The notes beneath the pieces are model-generated. The model ran no database searches, was not told the DNA's origin, and saw only the letters and a list, made by a program, of their open reading frames with translations. Below, piece after piece: positions 35,513 through 46,309 of a DNA stretch of 64,000 nt (position 1 is its first letter; each line of letters begins with the position of its first letter). A program made the translations under genes and the position numbers. Source of the DNA: Eledone cirrhosa (taxonomy: Eukaryota > Mollusca > Cephalopoda > Octopoda > Eledonidae); contig OZ024743.1 in the NCBI GenBank assembly GCA_964016885.1, positions 343,094,089-343,158,088 of the forward strand, given 5' to 3'.

Positions 35513-36375
35513 ACGGCGATGAATTAGTTTTGCGAGGTTTTTGATATGAAATCGTGTGTCGAAACAAATATTGATATACTTGGGGAGGGTCATAAGAGAA
35601 GTATAAATAAATAAATAAATAAATACATACACAAGCACAATAACAACAAACACATATAAACACACACTAGTAAACTATGATAGAATACAATAACCAATAC
35701 ACAGTCACCCAAACACGAACACACATCAAACAAAACACTATACACACACGCAAACCCATGCGCAGAGAAGACAAAAAAAAAACAAATAAATAAATAAACA
35801 GACTAAATAAAGATGGCGTAAGCATACAATACAACGGGAGGAAACATAACAGCACCATGTTGCAGATGTGCAACGAAAGAACTTTGTTAGACTATATATA
35901 TATATGTGTTTGTGTCTATATTGTATCTGTATTTTTGACCGTTGGTCAGTCAATGGTAACATTGAGGACCGAATAAATTAAATTAACCGATATAAAAGAC
36001 ACAGAAGCGAAAACCAACCAAACAGTGAGTGTGTTCTGTTATTAATTCTGGCAATATTATTACACAAATATGACTCTACCTAAGTATAACAATATATATA
36101 TATATATATATAAAATTGAGGTAAGCGGAGCAAGCAAGATTCAAACAATTTTTTAAAATAAATAAAAAAATATAATTTAAATATTTACCTATTCCAATTG
36201 CTTTTACCGACGGTTTCACTTCACAAAAGACTGGAGATCCCTAGGAACTTCCAATGGAAAAGTTTAGATCATCAGAGAGCATTTTCATTTCCTAGGACAA
36301 AAAGTCCCAGGAACGGCAAAATATATTGCCATCTGCCAGCTAGCACAGGATCGAATGGGGTCGAAAATTTGACCT

Positions 36376-36614
36376 ATGCTTTAACTTCTGATGAAGTTGT
36401 AGTGGTGCCGTCTTGGGCATTTTATATATATATTAAATATATAAATAGATAAATAAATGACATTGTTAATTAATAAATAAATCAACTAATACCTTAACAC
36501 TTCACACAAAGTAAAACATTTCGTTTTAATCATTTTCTAACCCAGAAAAAAAGAAAGAAAAAAATGAAAAAAATATATTTTTCTTCCTAATAATAATCGT
36601 CTCTTTCTCCCTGT

Positions 36615-36670
<56 letters not shown>

Positions 36671-36740
36671 ACTTTTAACTTCTGATGAAGTTGTAGTGGT
36701 GCCGTCTTGGGCATTTTATATATATATATATATATATACC
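36376..36740. repeat. Direct duplicate of a 50-bp fragment next to (TA)n
   Basis: acttctgatgaagttgtagt followed by ggtgccgtcttgggcatttt occurs at about 36385-36425 and again at about 36676-36717, each copy running into TA repeats. Confidence 0.9.
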
Positions 36741-36831
36741 TGGCGGATTCCATCTCTCCAGGTCAGATTTCTCCCAGAAAAGGTGTGGGAGAAAAAGAAG
36801 GGAAATAAGAAAAAGATACGACTACAGTACT

Positions 36832-36962
36832 GAACTGACCTGGTACTTTTTCATCGAATTCGAAAGGCTGAAAGGCAAAGTTGAGCTCAGTATGGTTTGA
36901 ACTCAGATCGCAGAGAGTCGGAACGAATATCGCAAAGCATTCTATATCCGACGTTCTAATTA
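36832..36962 (-). mobile_element. Decayed tRNA-derived SINE
   Basis: Antisense with tgaaaggcaaagttgagctc, ggtttgaactcagatcgcag (B-box complement) and gcaaagcattctatatccga. Confidence 0.65.
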
Positions 36963-37533
36963 CTTCTATATCTAATGACGCCAATTTGCCGCCTGCCTAG
37001 GTAATTTAATAATAGGCCATAATGAAAATGAAAAGATGAATGAAAAAACTATGACATCATTTACTGTTGGGTGCTTTATATTTTAAGTACTAGCGGAGGT
37101 AAATATAAGGACAGTTTTAATATTTTGCAACACTTTGTGTGCTGTTAAAATCAATGCGGACAGCTACTTGAGTTCATAGAGTTAGTCCGTGACCAAAAGA
37201 AGAAAAGATAATTTGTATCTCGTCCCTAGGTCTACCCTTTACTCGTGGCTAAGATATCGTCAGTTCACATTGCCAGATTATAAACAAATGGCTACAATCA
37301 GTGGAATCGCAGTGCAAAATTAACAAACGTTTAAATAGCTTAAAGTGTTTAGTTCAAATTCCCAATAGGTTTCATCACCCAAAATTCTGTAGAAGCAAGA
37401 TCCTTAAAAATCCTTAGCAGCTGTTTTTGATTTGATGGCGGTCTTTAATACTCCTAACTTATTAATTTGACGATGGAAAATATTTCAATTGATTGCTAAC
37501 GCAATTTCCTTTCTAATTTTTTTACATTTGAAG

Positions 37534-37730
37534 CTGACGAAGACCCGATGTGTCAAGATGTGAAAGACGATGTCGTTCCTGATCCATCAAGTTGTTACCA
37601 TTTCTTTTACTGCCACTACGGACGCTTAGGACCAAGGCACCGATGTCCAGCTGGTACCGCTTTCTCTACACACAGTAAAGCCTGCGAATGGTCAGCCAAA
37701 ACAAGTTGTGGTGGACGCACGCGACGTTAG
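37534..37730 (+). CDS. Secreted chitin-binding protein B, exon 3 (CBM14 domain 3, stop)
   Basis: Acceptor atttgaag; 197 nt. The joined frame codes for residues 162-226 and ends with TAG at 37728-37730. Cysteines at 168, 182, 188, 199, 212 and 220 form the third CBM14 domain, with the aromatic cluster YHFFYCHYG. The tail GGRTRR is basic. The total coding length over three exons (277+207+197 = 681 nt) is a whole number of codons, which supports the model. An ATTAAA near 37795 may serve as polyadenylation signal. Confidence 0.87.
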
Positions 37731-38172
37731 AATTTATAACAATGTGGTTTAAATATCCCGAAAACAATCATTCTTTCTAACAAGACGGTAAAGTATTAAA
37801 GAAAGCAACACTATTAACAACAGCAATCAACAATAACAACAACACCAAAAATGACGTCAACAACAATGAAGATGATAACAATATAACAAGAAAAGGAAGA
37901 ATAAGAAAAAATTATAAAACATGTTATTTTGTGTAAATGATAGCTAAGCTGTCCCTAGGAAGACAGCTCCATGGATTAGTATTCAAAAGGTCTATTTATA
38001 CCTTTTTTCTGTATTACGCTGATTCTGTCTCATTTAAACGCCTATAAACATTTAACGTTTTTTTATGTAAGTTTTAAAAAATACAATCAATTAATTATAC
38101 TAACATTAATCATTAAAGTGTTTGCAAAATATTTCAACGAATTGTATTTGTTTTATTATTTAAGTGGCTTGA

Positions 38173-38389
38173 GGGCGAGGGATTGGCAGTATCGGGAGAG
38201 GGTCGGACGCCATGCTTTGCAGCATAGACTTACACCCCTTTACGGTCTGAGTTCAAATCCCGCTGAAGTTAGCTTTGCCTTTCATCCTTACAGGTCGATA
38301 AAATAAAGTACCAGTCACACACTGGAGCCGATTAAATCGACTTTCCCCTCCCCTAAAATTGCTGGCCTTGTGCCTATATAAGAAACCAT
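38173..38389 (+). mobile_element. tRNA-derived SINE, long-tail subfamily
   Basis: Full copy from ggattggcagtatcgggaga through gagttcaaatcccgctgaag to gattaaatcgactttcccct and tggccttgtgcctatataag. First of three in tandem. Confidence 0.95.
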
Positions 38390-38390
38390 A

Positions 38391-38557
38391 GAGGGCCGGA
38401 CGCCATGCTTTGTAGCACAGTTACGTCACTTTATGGACTGAGTTCAAATCCTGCCGAGGTTAACTTTGTCTTTCATCCTTAAGGGGTCGATAAAATAAAG
38501 TACCAGTAATACACTGGGATAATTGCTGGCCTTGTGTCAAAAAGTAGAAACAATTAT
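38391..38557 (+). mobile_element. tRNA-derived SINE, short-tail subfamily
   Basis: 5' head slightly truncated (begins tagagggccggacgccatgc). Tail ataattgctggccttgtgtc. Second of three in tandem. Confidence 0.93.
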
Positions 38558-38574
38558 TTAAGTGGCTTGAGGGC

Positions 38575-38795
38575 GAGGGATTGGCAGTATCGGTAGAGCG
38601 TCGAGACCATGCTTTGCTGCATAGACTTACGCCCCTTTACGATCTGAGTTCAAATCCCACCGAGGTTAGCTTTGTCTTTCATCCTTACGGGGTCGATAAA
38701 ATAAGCACTGGTAATGTACTGGGGTCGTTTTAATCGACTTTCCCCTCCCCCAAAAAAGTTGGCCTTGTGCCTATAATAAAAACAATTATTTAAGT
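38575..38795 (+). mobile_element. tRNA-derived SINE, long-tail subfamily
   Basis: Third tandem copy, preceded by a repeat of the unique flank atttaagtggcttgagggcg that also precedes the first copy. Tail has the extra gttttaatcgactttcccct block. Confidence 0.94.
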
Positions 38796-38799
38796 GCCT

Positions 38800-39459
38800 T
38801 ATATAAAAAGGGTCGGCAATATTTATAAATGACCCCTATTTTTCAAGAGGATTCTTAAATATTGAAATTCCACGACATTAATTTTGCTTTCGACTGTTCC
38901 ATGATTTAGTATGGTATTAGCAAGTCCATATAAAGCTGATAAAAGACTCAGCCCAAACGTGAAATGTAGATTCAAATTCAAACTTCATTAAGTAGTTTAT
39001 TAATAAGTTTAAAAAACATGATTTATATATAGGTTACAGGTATATACATATAGTGTACATAATATATTTTCAAGTAGCAGAACAGAAAATAACTAGAATT
39101 GTGTGGATGAAACCGTCTCAAAATTGTAGCTCCATATCAACGGATTCACTTACCCACCCTCTGCTCAGACCTGGGTATTAGTGATATTAACTGAAAGTGG
39201 TAAGAGGGCAAAGAATGAATGTCACACTATCACCTCATACACAACCCAGTCCGCTTTTAACTCAGGACGAAATAGCACCCATGGCGTCATACGACCTGCT
39301 ATAAATAACAGTAAAATCTCTCTTAAATTGTATCCTACTGTCTTACAAAAGGGAAGAAGGTATTGGATCGTGAGGTCTTCAGTACACTGTGTTTAAAATT
39401 TAGATGAGATATGTATGATTGGAACGAATTTGACATTGTACTGTCTATGTTGATGTGTA

Positions 39460-39460
<1 letters not shown>
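38800..39460. other. Intergenic, no recognisable feature
   Basis: AT-rich sequence after the SINE cluster. A 71-aa open frame (39181-39396) shows no family features. Confidence 0.4.
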
Positions 39461-39462
<2 letters not shown>

Positions 39463-39521
<59 letters not shown>

Positions 39522-39647
39522 GTCTGTCTGTCTCTCTGTCTGTCTGTCTTTCTGTCTCTCTGTCTCTCTGTCTCTCTGTCTGTCTGTCTCTCTGTCTGTC
39601 TGTCTGTCTCTCTGTCTCTCTGTCTCTCTGTCTGTCTGTCTGTCTGT

Positions 39648-39703
<56 letters not shown>
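39463..39703. repeat. (TC)n, (TCTG)n and (TG)n compound microsatellite
   Basis: TC run to about 39518, mixed TCTG/TCTC tetramers to about 39650, then TG to 39703. Ser-Leu and Thr-Asp-Arg rich frames across it are artefacts. Confidence 0.97.
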
Positions 39704-39705
<2 letters not shown>

Positions 39706-40024
39706 CACAAGGAATTGCGTGTATAAGAAGAAAAAGAGTACTCAATACATGTTTTAGGGTTTTATCATATATCTTGCAATCCGAAACCTCCACGAATCAC
39801 TCTTTAGAGTTTCACTTTTACGATCTTCAGGGAGTCGGAAATAACCGACAATATACAACCAGTATACATAGCTTCACATAGAAAAGAAAAGGCAAAAATA
39901 TTCGAACGTAGAAATATTTGAATGCTGGGTGTTAGGTGGTCTAAGAGAAGCCTATTTATGTATTTTGAATGTGAGCGATTGTTTATGCCATGTGCTCTGA
40001 CTTTGTTGTTAAATGATAGTTGAA

Positions 40025-40876
40025 TACGAGGTTTGTCCGAAAGGAAACATGACTGGGGTCGCAAAAGATATTTCAAATCCAAACTACAAACTACAAGTTT
40101 TCCCATTCGAAATAATCCCCCTCGAGTCTAACGCATTTTCCCATCACTCTCCGCCATGCCTTCGTGCACTCCTGGAAGGATTCTCTCTGGATTCTCCGCA
40201 GCTCTGTCAACACGGCCCCCTTGATGGCTCTGACACTTGGTCTCCGAGTCACCTCGAAGAGCTGTGATTCATTACAGCTGATGACTCCCCCCAACAAGTT
40301 TGGTTCGGTTTCAAGATGCTCGAGGATATCCTGACACACATGCATGCACCGCTCCTTCTGGTCATTGTTCAGCAGCTTCGGCATCATCTTCACACAAAAT
40401 CCCCCCAAATGCTGTTGCGATTCATGTCCGTTTCACTTACGATCAGTCGAACAGTCAGCCGACGATTGCCACGCACCATCTGTCCCACGCGCTCAACATT
40501 GGCCACAGACCTGTTCGTTGAAGACCTTCCGCTCCTGGTGTCGTCATCAACCTTTTGTGCTACTCGAAATTCCGTGAGCACGACATTGTCTCATCTCAAC
40601 CCATGAGCATGACATTTGTTGCAGTATTCCGAATTCTTCAAACAGAATTTCCCCAGCCGGACCTGAAACTTCAGGTTGGTTCGTTACTCTATGCCCATAA
40701 TTCGATGGTCTAAAATTGAGGAGCTGTTAACAAAAACACGTGAAAAAAGATACAATAGCTGTAGAGAGCTGAACTCGCAGTTATATATTCACACAGTGAC
40801 GCAATCCGCAAATCCCTACCCCACTCATAGCTGACACAGCACACTAAGTCCTGTTACTTTTCTGACACACTTCGTA
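40025..40876 (-). mobile_element. Mariner-type element, TIR-bounded and decayed
   Basis: An 848-bp element (40027-40874) flanked by TA on both sides. The inverted ends read CGAGGTTTGTCCGAAAGGAA on the left and, complemented, CGAAGTGTGTCAGAAAAGTA on the right. The length is too short for a full mariner (about 1.3 kb), so it is internally deleted. Confidence 0.8.
40091..40581 (-). pseudogene. Mariner-type transposase, internally deleted
   Basis: Minus strand: DDDTRSGRSSTNRSVANVER, then VRGNRRLTVRLIVSETDMNR (second helix-turn-helix), shifting frame to LNNDQKERCMHVCQDILEHL and PNLLGGVISCNESQLF. The last corresponds to the first catalytic region (usual GDE reads CNE, so the aspartate is lost). 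The C-terminal catalytic half seems missing. Inside the TIR pair at 40027 and 40874. Confidence 0.75.
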
Positions 40877-40975
40877 TATATATATGTGCGAGTATAATAT
40901 GTAGATTCCCGAGTTGTGTCGGGAGTAACCACAGTTGGGTATATATACATAATATATGTATATGTATATATACAT

Positions 40976-41017
40976 ATGGCGTCCAACCCTCTACCGATAC
41001 TGCCAATCCACTGAGAC
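40976..41017 (-). mobile_element. SINE head fragment
   Basis: Only the tRNA 5' end survives: ctctaccgatactgccaatc, preceded by gcgtccaacc and a TA-rich flank. Confidence 0.75.
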
Positions 41018-41145
41018 TAATCATGTGAACTTGCATAACTACTATCGATTAGTCACTATATCAATTTATCATGACCGATAAACCTTCTGAAACGATCGTA
41101 AAACAATGAATTAATGAAGCACTAAACAATTTTGCTTTCGTGTGT

Positions 41146-41153
41146 GTGGGGGG

Positions 41154-41195
<42 letters not shown>
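41146..41195. repeat. (TG)n microsatellite
   Basis: TG run preceded by a short G run. Upstream at 41088 lies gaaacgatcgtaaaacaatg, shared with the 34.1-kb hairpin. Confidence 0.95.
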
Positions 41196-41199
<4 letters not shown>

Positions 41200-41200
<1 letters not shown>

Positions 41201-42590
41201 AAAAATATACAAAAAATTGGTATCAAAATTTATAATAATCAAATATATGAAAAATATATGACAAATTACTAAACCATTTCGAATGTGACAATTTAATAGA
41301 AAGATGTGTATTAAAACATGGAAGAATGCAGTGTTGTAATATATTGTTGTCGGTGAGCGATAAAGATGCCTGAAGAATAAATTGTTTTAATTGATAAATG
41401 TTTCAAGGCATTGTACATGGTACAAAAGATTTTTTTTTTTTATATCAAGATAAAAAATATGCGATATATATGTAATAAAAATTATGAGAAAAATTATACA
41501 TCCATAATTCAGAATTCTAAAATTTATGAAATTTCGAACTTGAATTAAAAATGGATTGCAAAGGAAAGGGTTTTAAAATGGGTGAATCAATTATTAACAC
41601 CAATTTCTTTCACTTCAATTCCTATCTATTCACCTTAGGTTAATTTTATTCATTTCAAATTCATTTACCTCCAACTTTTTTAATCCTTTACATCTCCAAT
41701 CCATTTTTATATGAACTTTTACATTTTGTAATTTATTTTTTGGAATTCTATAAATTTATATTCATCATAATTTTTATCACATTTTATTGCATATTTTTAT
41801 CTCATATTTCTGCATTGGATAAATATTTTATACCATCTATATCGCCTTTAAACATTTATCAGCTAAACCAATTTATTCTTTATTTATATTTAGTCCTTGC
41901 CCACTCACATATATATATATTACCACTCGACTTTCATATAACATCTTCCATTTTTCAATACACATTTTTCTGTTAACGCTTTACATTCGAATAAATTTTA
42001 GTAACTTTTAATACATTTTTCATACTGTCAATTTTTTAATATAATTTTGTCTATTGTTTTGTGCTTTTTCATATATTACATTTTATTTCTATATATGTTT
42101 TCGGAATTTAACAAAAAACAAAAACGTATTATGTAACAAACAGCTTACATGCAAGATACATAAATATGACAGCTCTCAATCTCTTCCAGCGCCCAATCAA
42201 GATCCAATATTACATTCAAATATTTGTTTTAGCGGTGGTGATAGTGGTGGTGGAGGCGGCGGCGACAGTGTTCTGGGGAAAATTATATATGCTGGTTGTA
42301 CTCGCTCCAAAATTCAGTCTCGTCGGTTGATCAGAAACGTGAAACTCGGAGTAATGTTTCATGAAGTTTCCGGCTTTCAAAAAAAATGTAAGATATTTAG
42401 ATACTATTTCTAGCACATCGAGCTCCCTCGTGGTGAACACAGCAAAGACAAACAGTGGGAACAGAATTAGAACACGTTGTGTCTCTTCAATATTTGTTTA
42501 GGGTAATGTAAGTCCCATCACAGTATTTGGATCTGGTAAGTCTAAGGCAGCAACTGTGCATATTTGTGTTTTTGTATTAGTTGGCTGATT
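41200..42590. other. AT-rich intergenic, no recognisable gene
   Basis: Strongly AT-rich with short pyrimidine-rich segments. A fragment at 42383-42440 (atactatttctagcacatcg) belongs to a short interspersed family also seen at 10.36, 43.08 and 43.48 kb. Confidence 0.4.
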
Positions 42591-42597
42591 TCTGATT

Positions 42598-42770
42598 TCG
42601 GCACAAGGCCAGCAATTATCCCAGTGAATTACAGGTGCTTTATTTTATCGACCCCGTAAGGATGAAAGGCAAAGCTAACCTCGACGAGATTTGAACTCAG
42701 AACGTAAAGGGCCGTAACTCTATGCTGCAAAGCATAGTGTCTGACGCTCTACCGATACTGCCAATCCACA
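42598..42770 (-). mobile_element. tRNA-derived SINE, full length
   Basis: Antisense from ggcacaaggccagcaattat to ctaccgatactgccaatcca. B-box complement agatttgaactcag. Confidence 0.94.
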
Positions 42771-42786
42771 GCCTATAATGATGATA

Positions 42787-42932
42787 ATAATTGTTTCTAT
42801 TGTTGGCACAAGGCCAGCAATTATCCAGTGTATTACTGGTACTTTATTTTATGGACCCCGTAAGGATGAAAGGCAAAGTTAACCTCGACGGGATTTGAAC
42901 TCAGACCGTAAAGGGACGTAAATATGCTGGAA
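42787..42932 (-). mobile_element. tRNA-derived SINE, head truncated
   Basis: Antisense tail ttggcacaaggccagcaatt, body atggaccccgtaaggatgaa, B-box complement gggatttgaactcag. Lies 17 bp from the preceding copy in the same orientation. Confidence 0.93.
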
Positions 42933-43075
42933 AGCACGGCGGCTCCTGGTTCGTCTCTGATTGAGCAGACATACCTAAAAATCCAATACCAGACATGAGC
43001 ATACTGCCTTATTAGGAATATTGAGCAATGCATTATCCAATGTGTACTCTTTTTCAGAGCGGTATGTCATTTGAG

Positions 43076-43590
43076 GGAGATTTAGATACTATTTCTAGCA
43101 GGTCAAACGACCAAAAAGGCGCTCCCTAGTTAGCTCGTGTAAGGCATTATGTTTTACTATACCATTGTATTTTAACGGTTTGTAAACTTATTTGGTAATT
43201 TGAAGAACTATATATACGTTCTATGTTGACGGTAACTTCCCAGTAAATAAAGCTTGAAAAATAGATTTCAAGTCCTGTTTGAAAGCCGCTTAACACACAT
43301 AACTAAACTTCATGAAAGCATTATAAGTATTGCAACTACCTATCTCTCCTCTCCTTTTCTTTGTATAAGAATAACCATCGATCTCCGGTGGTTTTCTTCG
43401 AACTGCAGCCCTTTCGTCTTTTAGGAGTATCTTAAACTATGGTATCAATAGTGTCTTTCACTTTTTTCTTTAAGATTTTGGGGAGATTTGGCAGCTATTT
43501 CTAGCAGTTCGAGTGACCACATAGAGGTTCTCTCGTTGGTTTGATCTCTCTCGTCTATAGAGGGCCCTCGTCTATAGAGGGCCCTGAAAT
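43076..43590. repeat. Two copies of a short interspersed repeat and an 18-bp tandem duplication
   Basis: gagatttagatactatttct (43079 area) and gagatttggcagctatttct (43486 area) start similar segments of about 65 bp. ctcgtctatagagggccct is then repeated twice at about 43550-43586. Confidence 0.75.
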
Positions 43591-43599
43591 CTGTGGCGT

Positions 43600-44560
43600 C
43601 GCCCACTGAAATAATTCCTCTCTAGGGTGTTTACATAAAATATACGTAATTTACAAATTGTAGTTAAGTGACGAATGAAACCACTTACATCATTTCTTTG
43701 GAATCTGTACAAGAATGTGATTTCTGTTTATGCAATCAGAAGAGAAACATAGCCCATCCAGGTTTATGTTCTAAATTATGGTTCTCTAGATCACGTGTTT
43801 AGTTGCATACTCTTATTTGAGAATATAACAAAAAAAAATGAACAATTAATCATTGAATAAAACCGAAATGGTTGTGTATGTGCCTGAGCGTGTGTGTGTG
43901 TGTTTCTTTGTATTTTTGTTGTTGACTTTTTGGTTTTGTTATTGTTTGGGGGTTTTGTTTTTTTTTTGTTTTTTTTTGTTGTTGTTTTTTTGCTGCGCAG
44001 GGTTTTTTTGTTTTTTTTTTAGGTGGGATAAATTTATTTTCATTTTACCTGTTCGCTTGGAATACCTGTTCTTCGTGGTACATAGTTATATTTACTTTTA
44101 TTCTTGTTTTTATGTCAACTCATCGTTCTCGTTGTCGTCAATGTCATCATCATCATCAGCATCATCATCATCATCATCATCACCACCACTGTCGTTGTTA
44201 TAGTATTGTCACAGAAGGTAGTATAGTTGACGCCAGGGTAGATAATTTATTATATGTAAATAGCTACTTGACGTTTTTAGTTCAAATCCTGCCACAGTGG
44301 ATATTATTCTACGTCTCTTGTAACGAGAAATTTAATATTGGAAGTATAAAAGAAGCGGCTTCATGTCTAGTAAAACGGTATGTTCTCTGGTTTCCTCTGG
44401 TGGTTTATCGTATCATGCTTGGTGAGAAGATATTTCTAGCCTCTAGTTCAAACCCTCATTTATTTTTTCTTGGAGGAAAGAGACTCTCTTCGTTCGAACC
44501 TCCCACAACACAAAGTAGGTGATTCTGAAAGACAGGGAAAAAGAGAGAAGAGTCATTCTT
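43600..44560. other. Intergenic with T-rich and (CAT)n tracts
   Basis: T-rich stretches at 43900-44020 and a (CAT)n run at about 44145-44190. Open frames here (Phe- or His-rich) follow the low-complexity DNA and have no family signature. Confidence 0.6.
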
Positions 44561-44711
44561 CATTCCTGTAATTGACTGGCACTTTATTTGCTGAACCCAG
44601 AAAGAAGAAAGACAAATATGAACACGGTGGATTTGAACTCAGAATACAAAGAACAAGAACAAATGCCACAAAGCATTTGACCGACGCTCTACCAATTCTG
44701 CCAATCAACCG
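44561..44711 (-). mobile_element. Diverged tRNA-derived SINE
   Basis: Antisense: gactggcactttatttgctg, ggatttgaactcagaataca (B-box complement), ctctaccaattctgccaatc. A more diverged relative of the common SINE. Confidence 0.72.
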
Positions 44712-44767
44712 TTTTGTCACATGAAGTGCATTGTGCTATTAGGTAACGGCTCATTATGCTATGAGAG

Positions 44768-44985
44768 AGAATCTCGCCAACGTCAACTGTTTTTCATCCT
44801 TCCTTTGATCGATAAAATAAAGTACCAGTCAAATCTTAGGGCCGTTATATTCAACTATACTGATACTCCAAATTTGTAGGCATAATATTTAGGGGGAAGG
44901 GTTTGAGTCGATGACATCTGGCCAAAGTGCTGCGTTGTAAAGCCAAATTCAAAACCACGTAGTTGCAAAACGAAATTCTTAACCA
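44768..44985. mobile_element. Two SINE scraps
   Basis: 44768-44856 on the plus strand keeps tcgataaaataaagtaccag. 44922-44985 reads gccaaagtgctgcgttgtaa and resembles the minus-strand tRNA-like scrap at 58.6 kb. Confidence 0.5.
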
Positions 44986-45064
44986 AACATCATGTTTGTA
45001 CTCCTATAGCTAAAGGGATCTAAATACATTAATTCCCTTATTGGGGATAGCTTTAGACAAAATA

Positions 45065-45215
45065 TTAGTGTATTTCTTTAGTCTTTTATTGGTTTCAGTC
45101 ATTAGATTGCGGTCATTCTGGGGCACCGCCTTGATTAAGTCGAACATATTGACTTCAGTACTTATCTCATTTAAGTCTGATACATATTATCGATCTTTTG
45201 CAGGACATAAACACA
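45065..45215. mobile_element. Interspersed repeat of cephalopod type (SINE-like)
   Basis: ggtttcagtcattagattgc, ggggcaccgccttgattaag, cagtacttatctcatttaag and aggacataaacacaaac. The same block order recurs at 57782-57935, which shows it is a dispersed family. Confidence 0.7.
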
Positions 45216-45229
45216 AACTTAAGCACACA

Positions 45230-46304
<1,075 letters not shown>

Positions 46305-46309
<5 letters not shown>

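Larger units (their letters stand above)
34817..37533 (+). other. Gene B intron 2
   Basis: Intron of 2.7 kb from gtgagt to ttgaag. It is dominated by (TA)n arrays (35264-35303, 35318-35386, 35487-35512, 36619-36668), short truncated repeats next to them, and one decayed SINE. The stretch 36970-37530 has nothing recognisable. Confidence 0.7.

Noticed and set aside
39393..39881. Thr-Asp-Arg and Cys-Val rich frames up to 156 codons
   Set aside because: Translations of (TCTG)n and (TG)n repeats.
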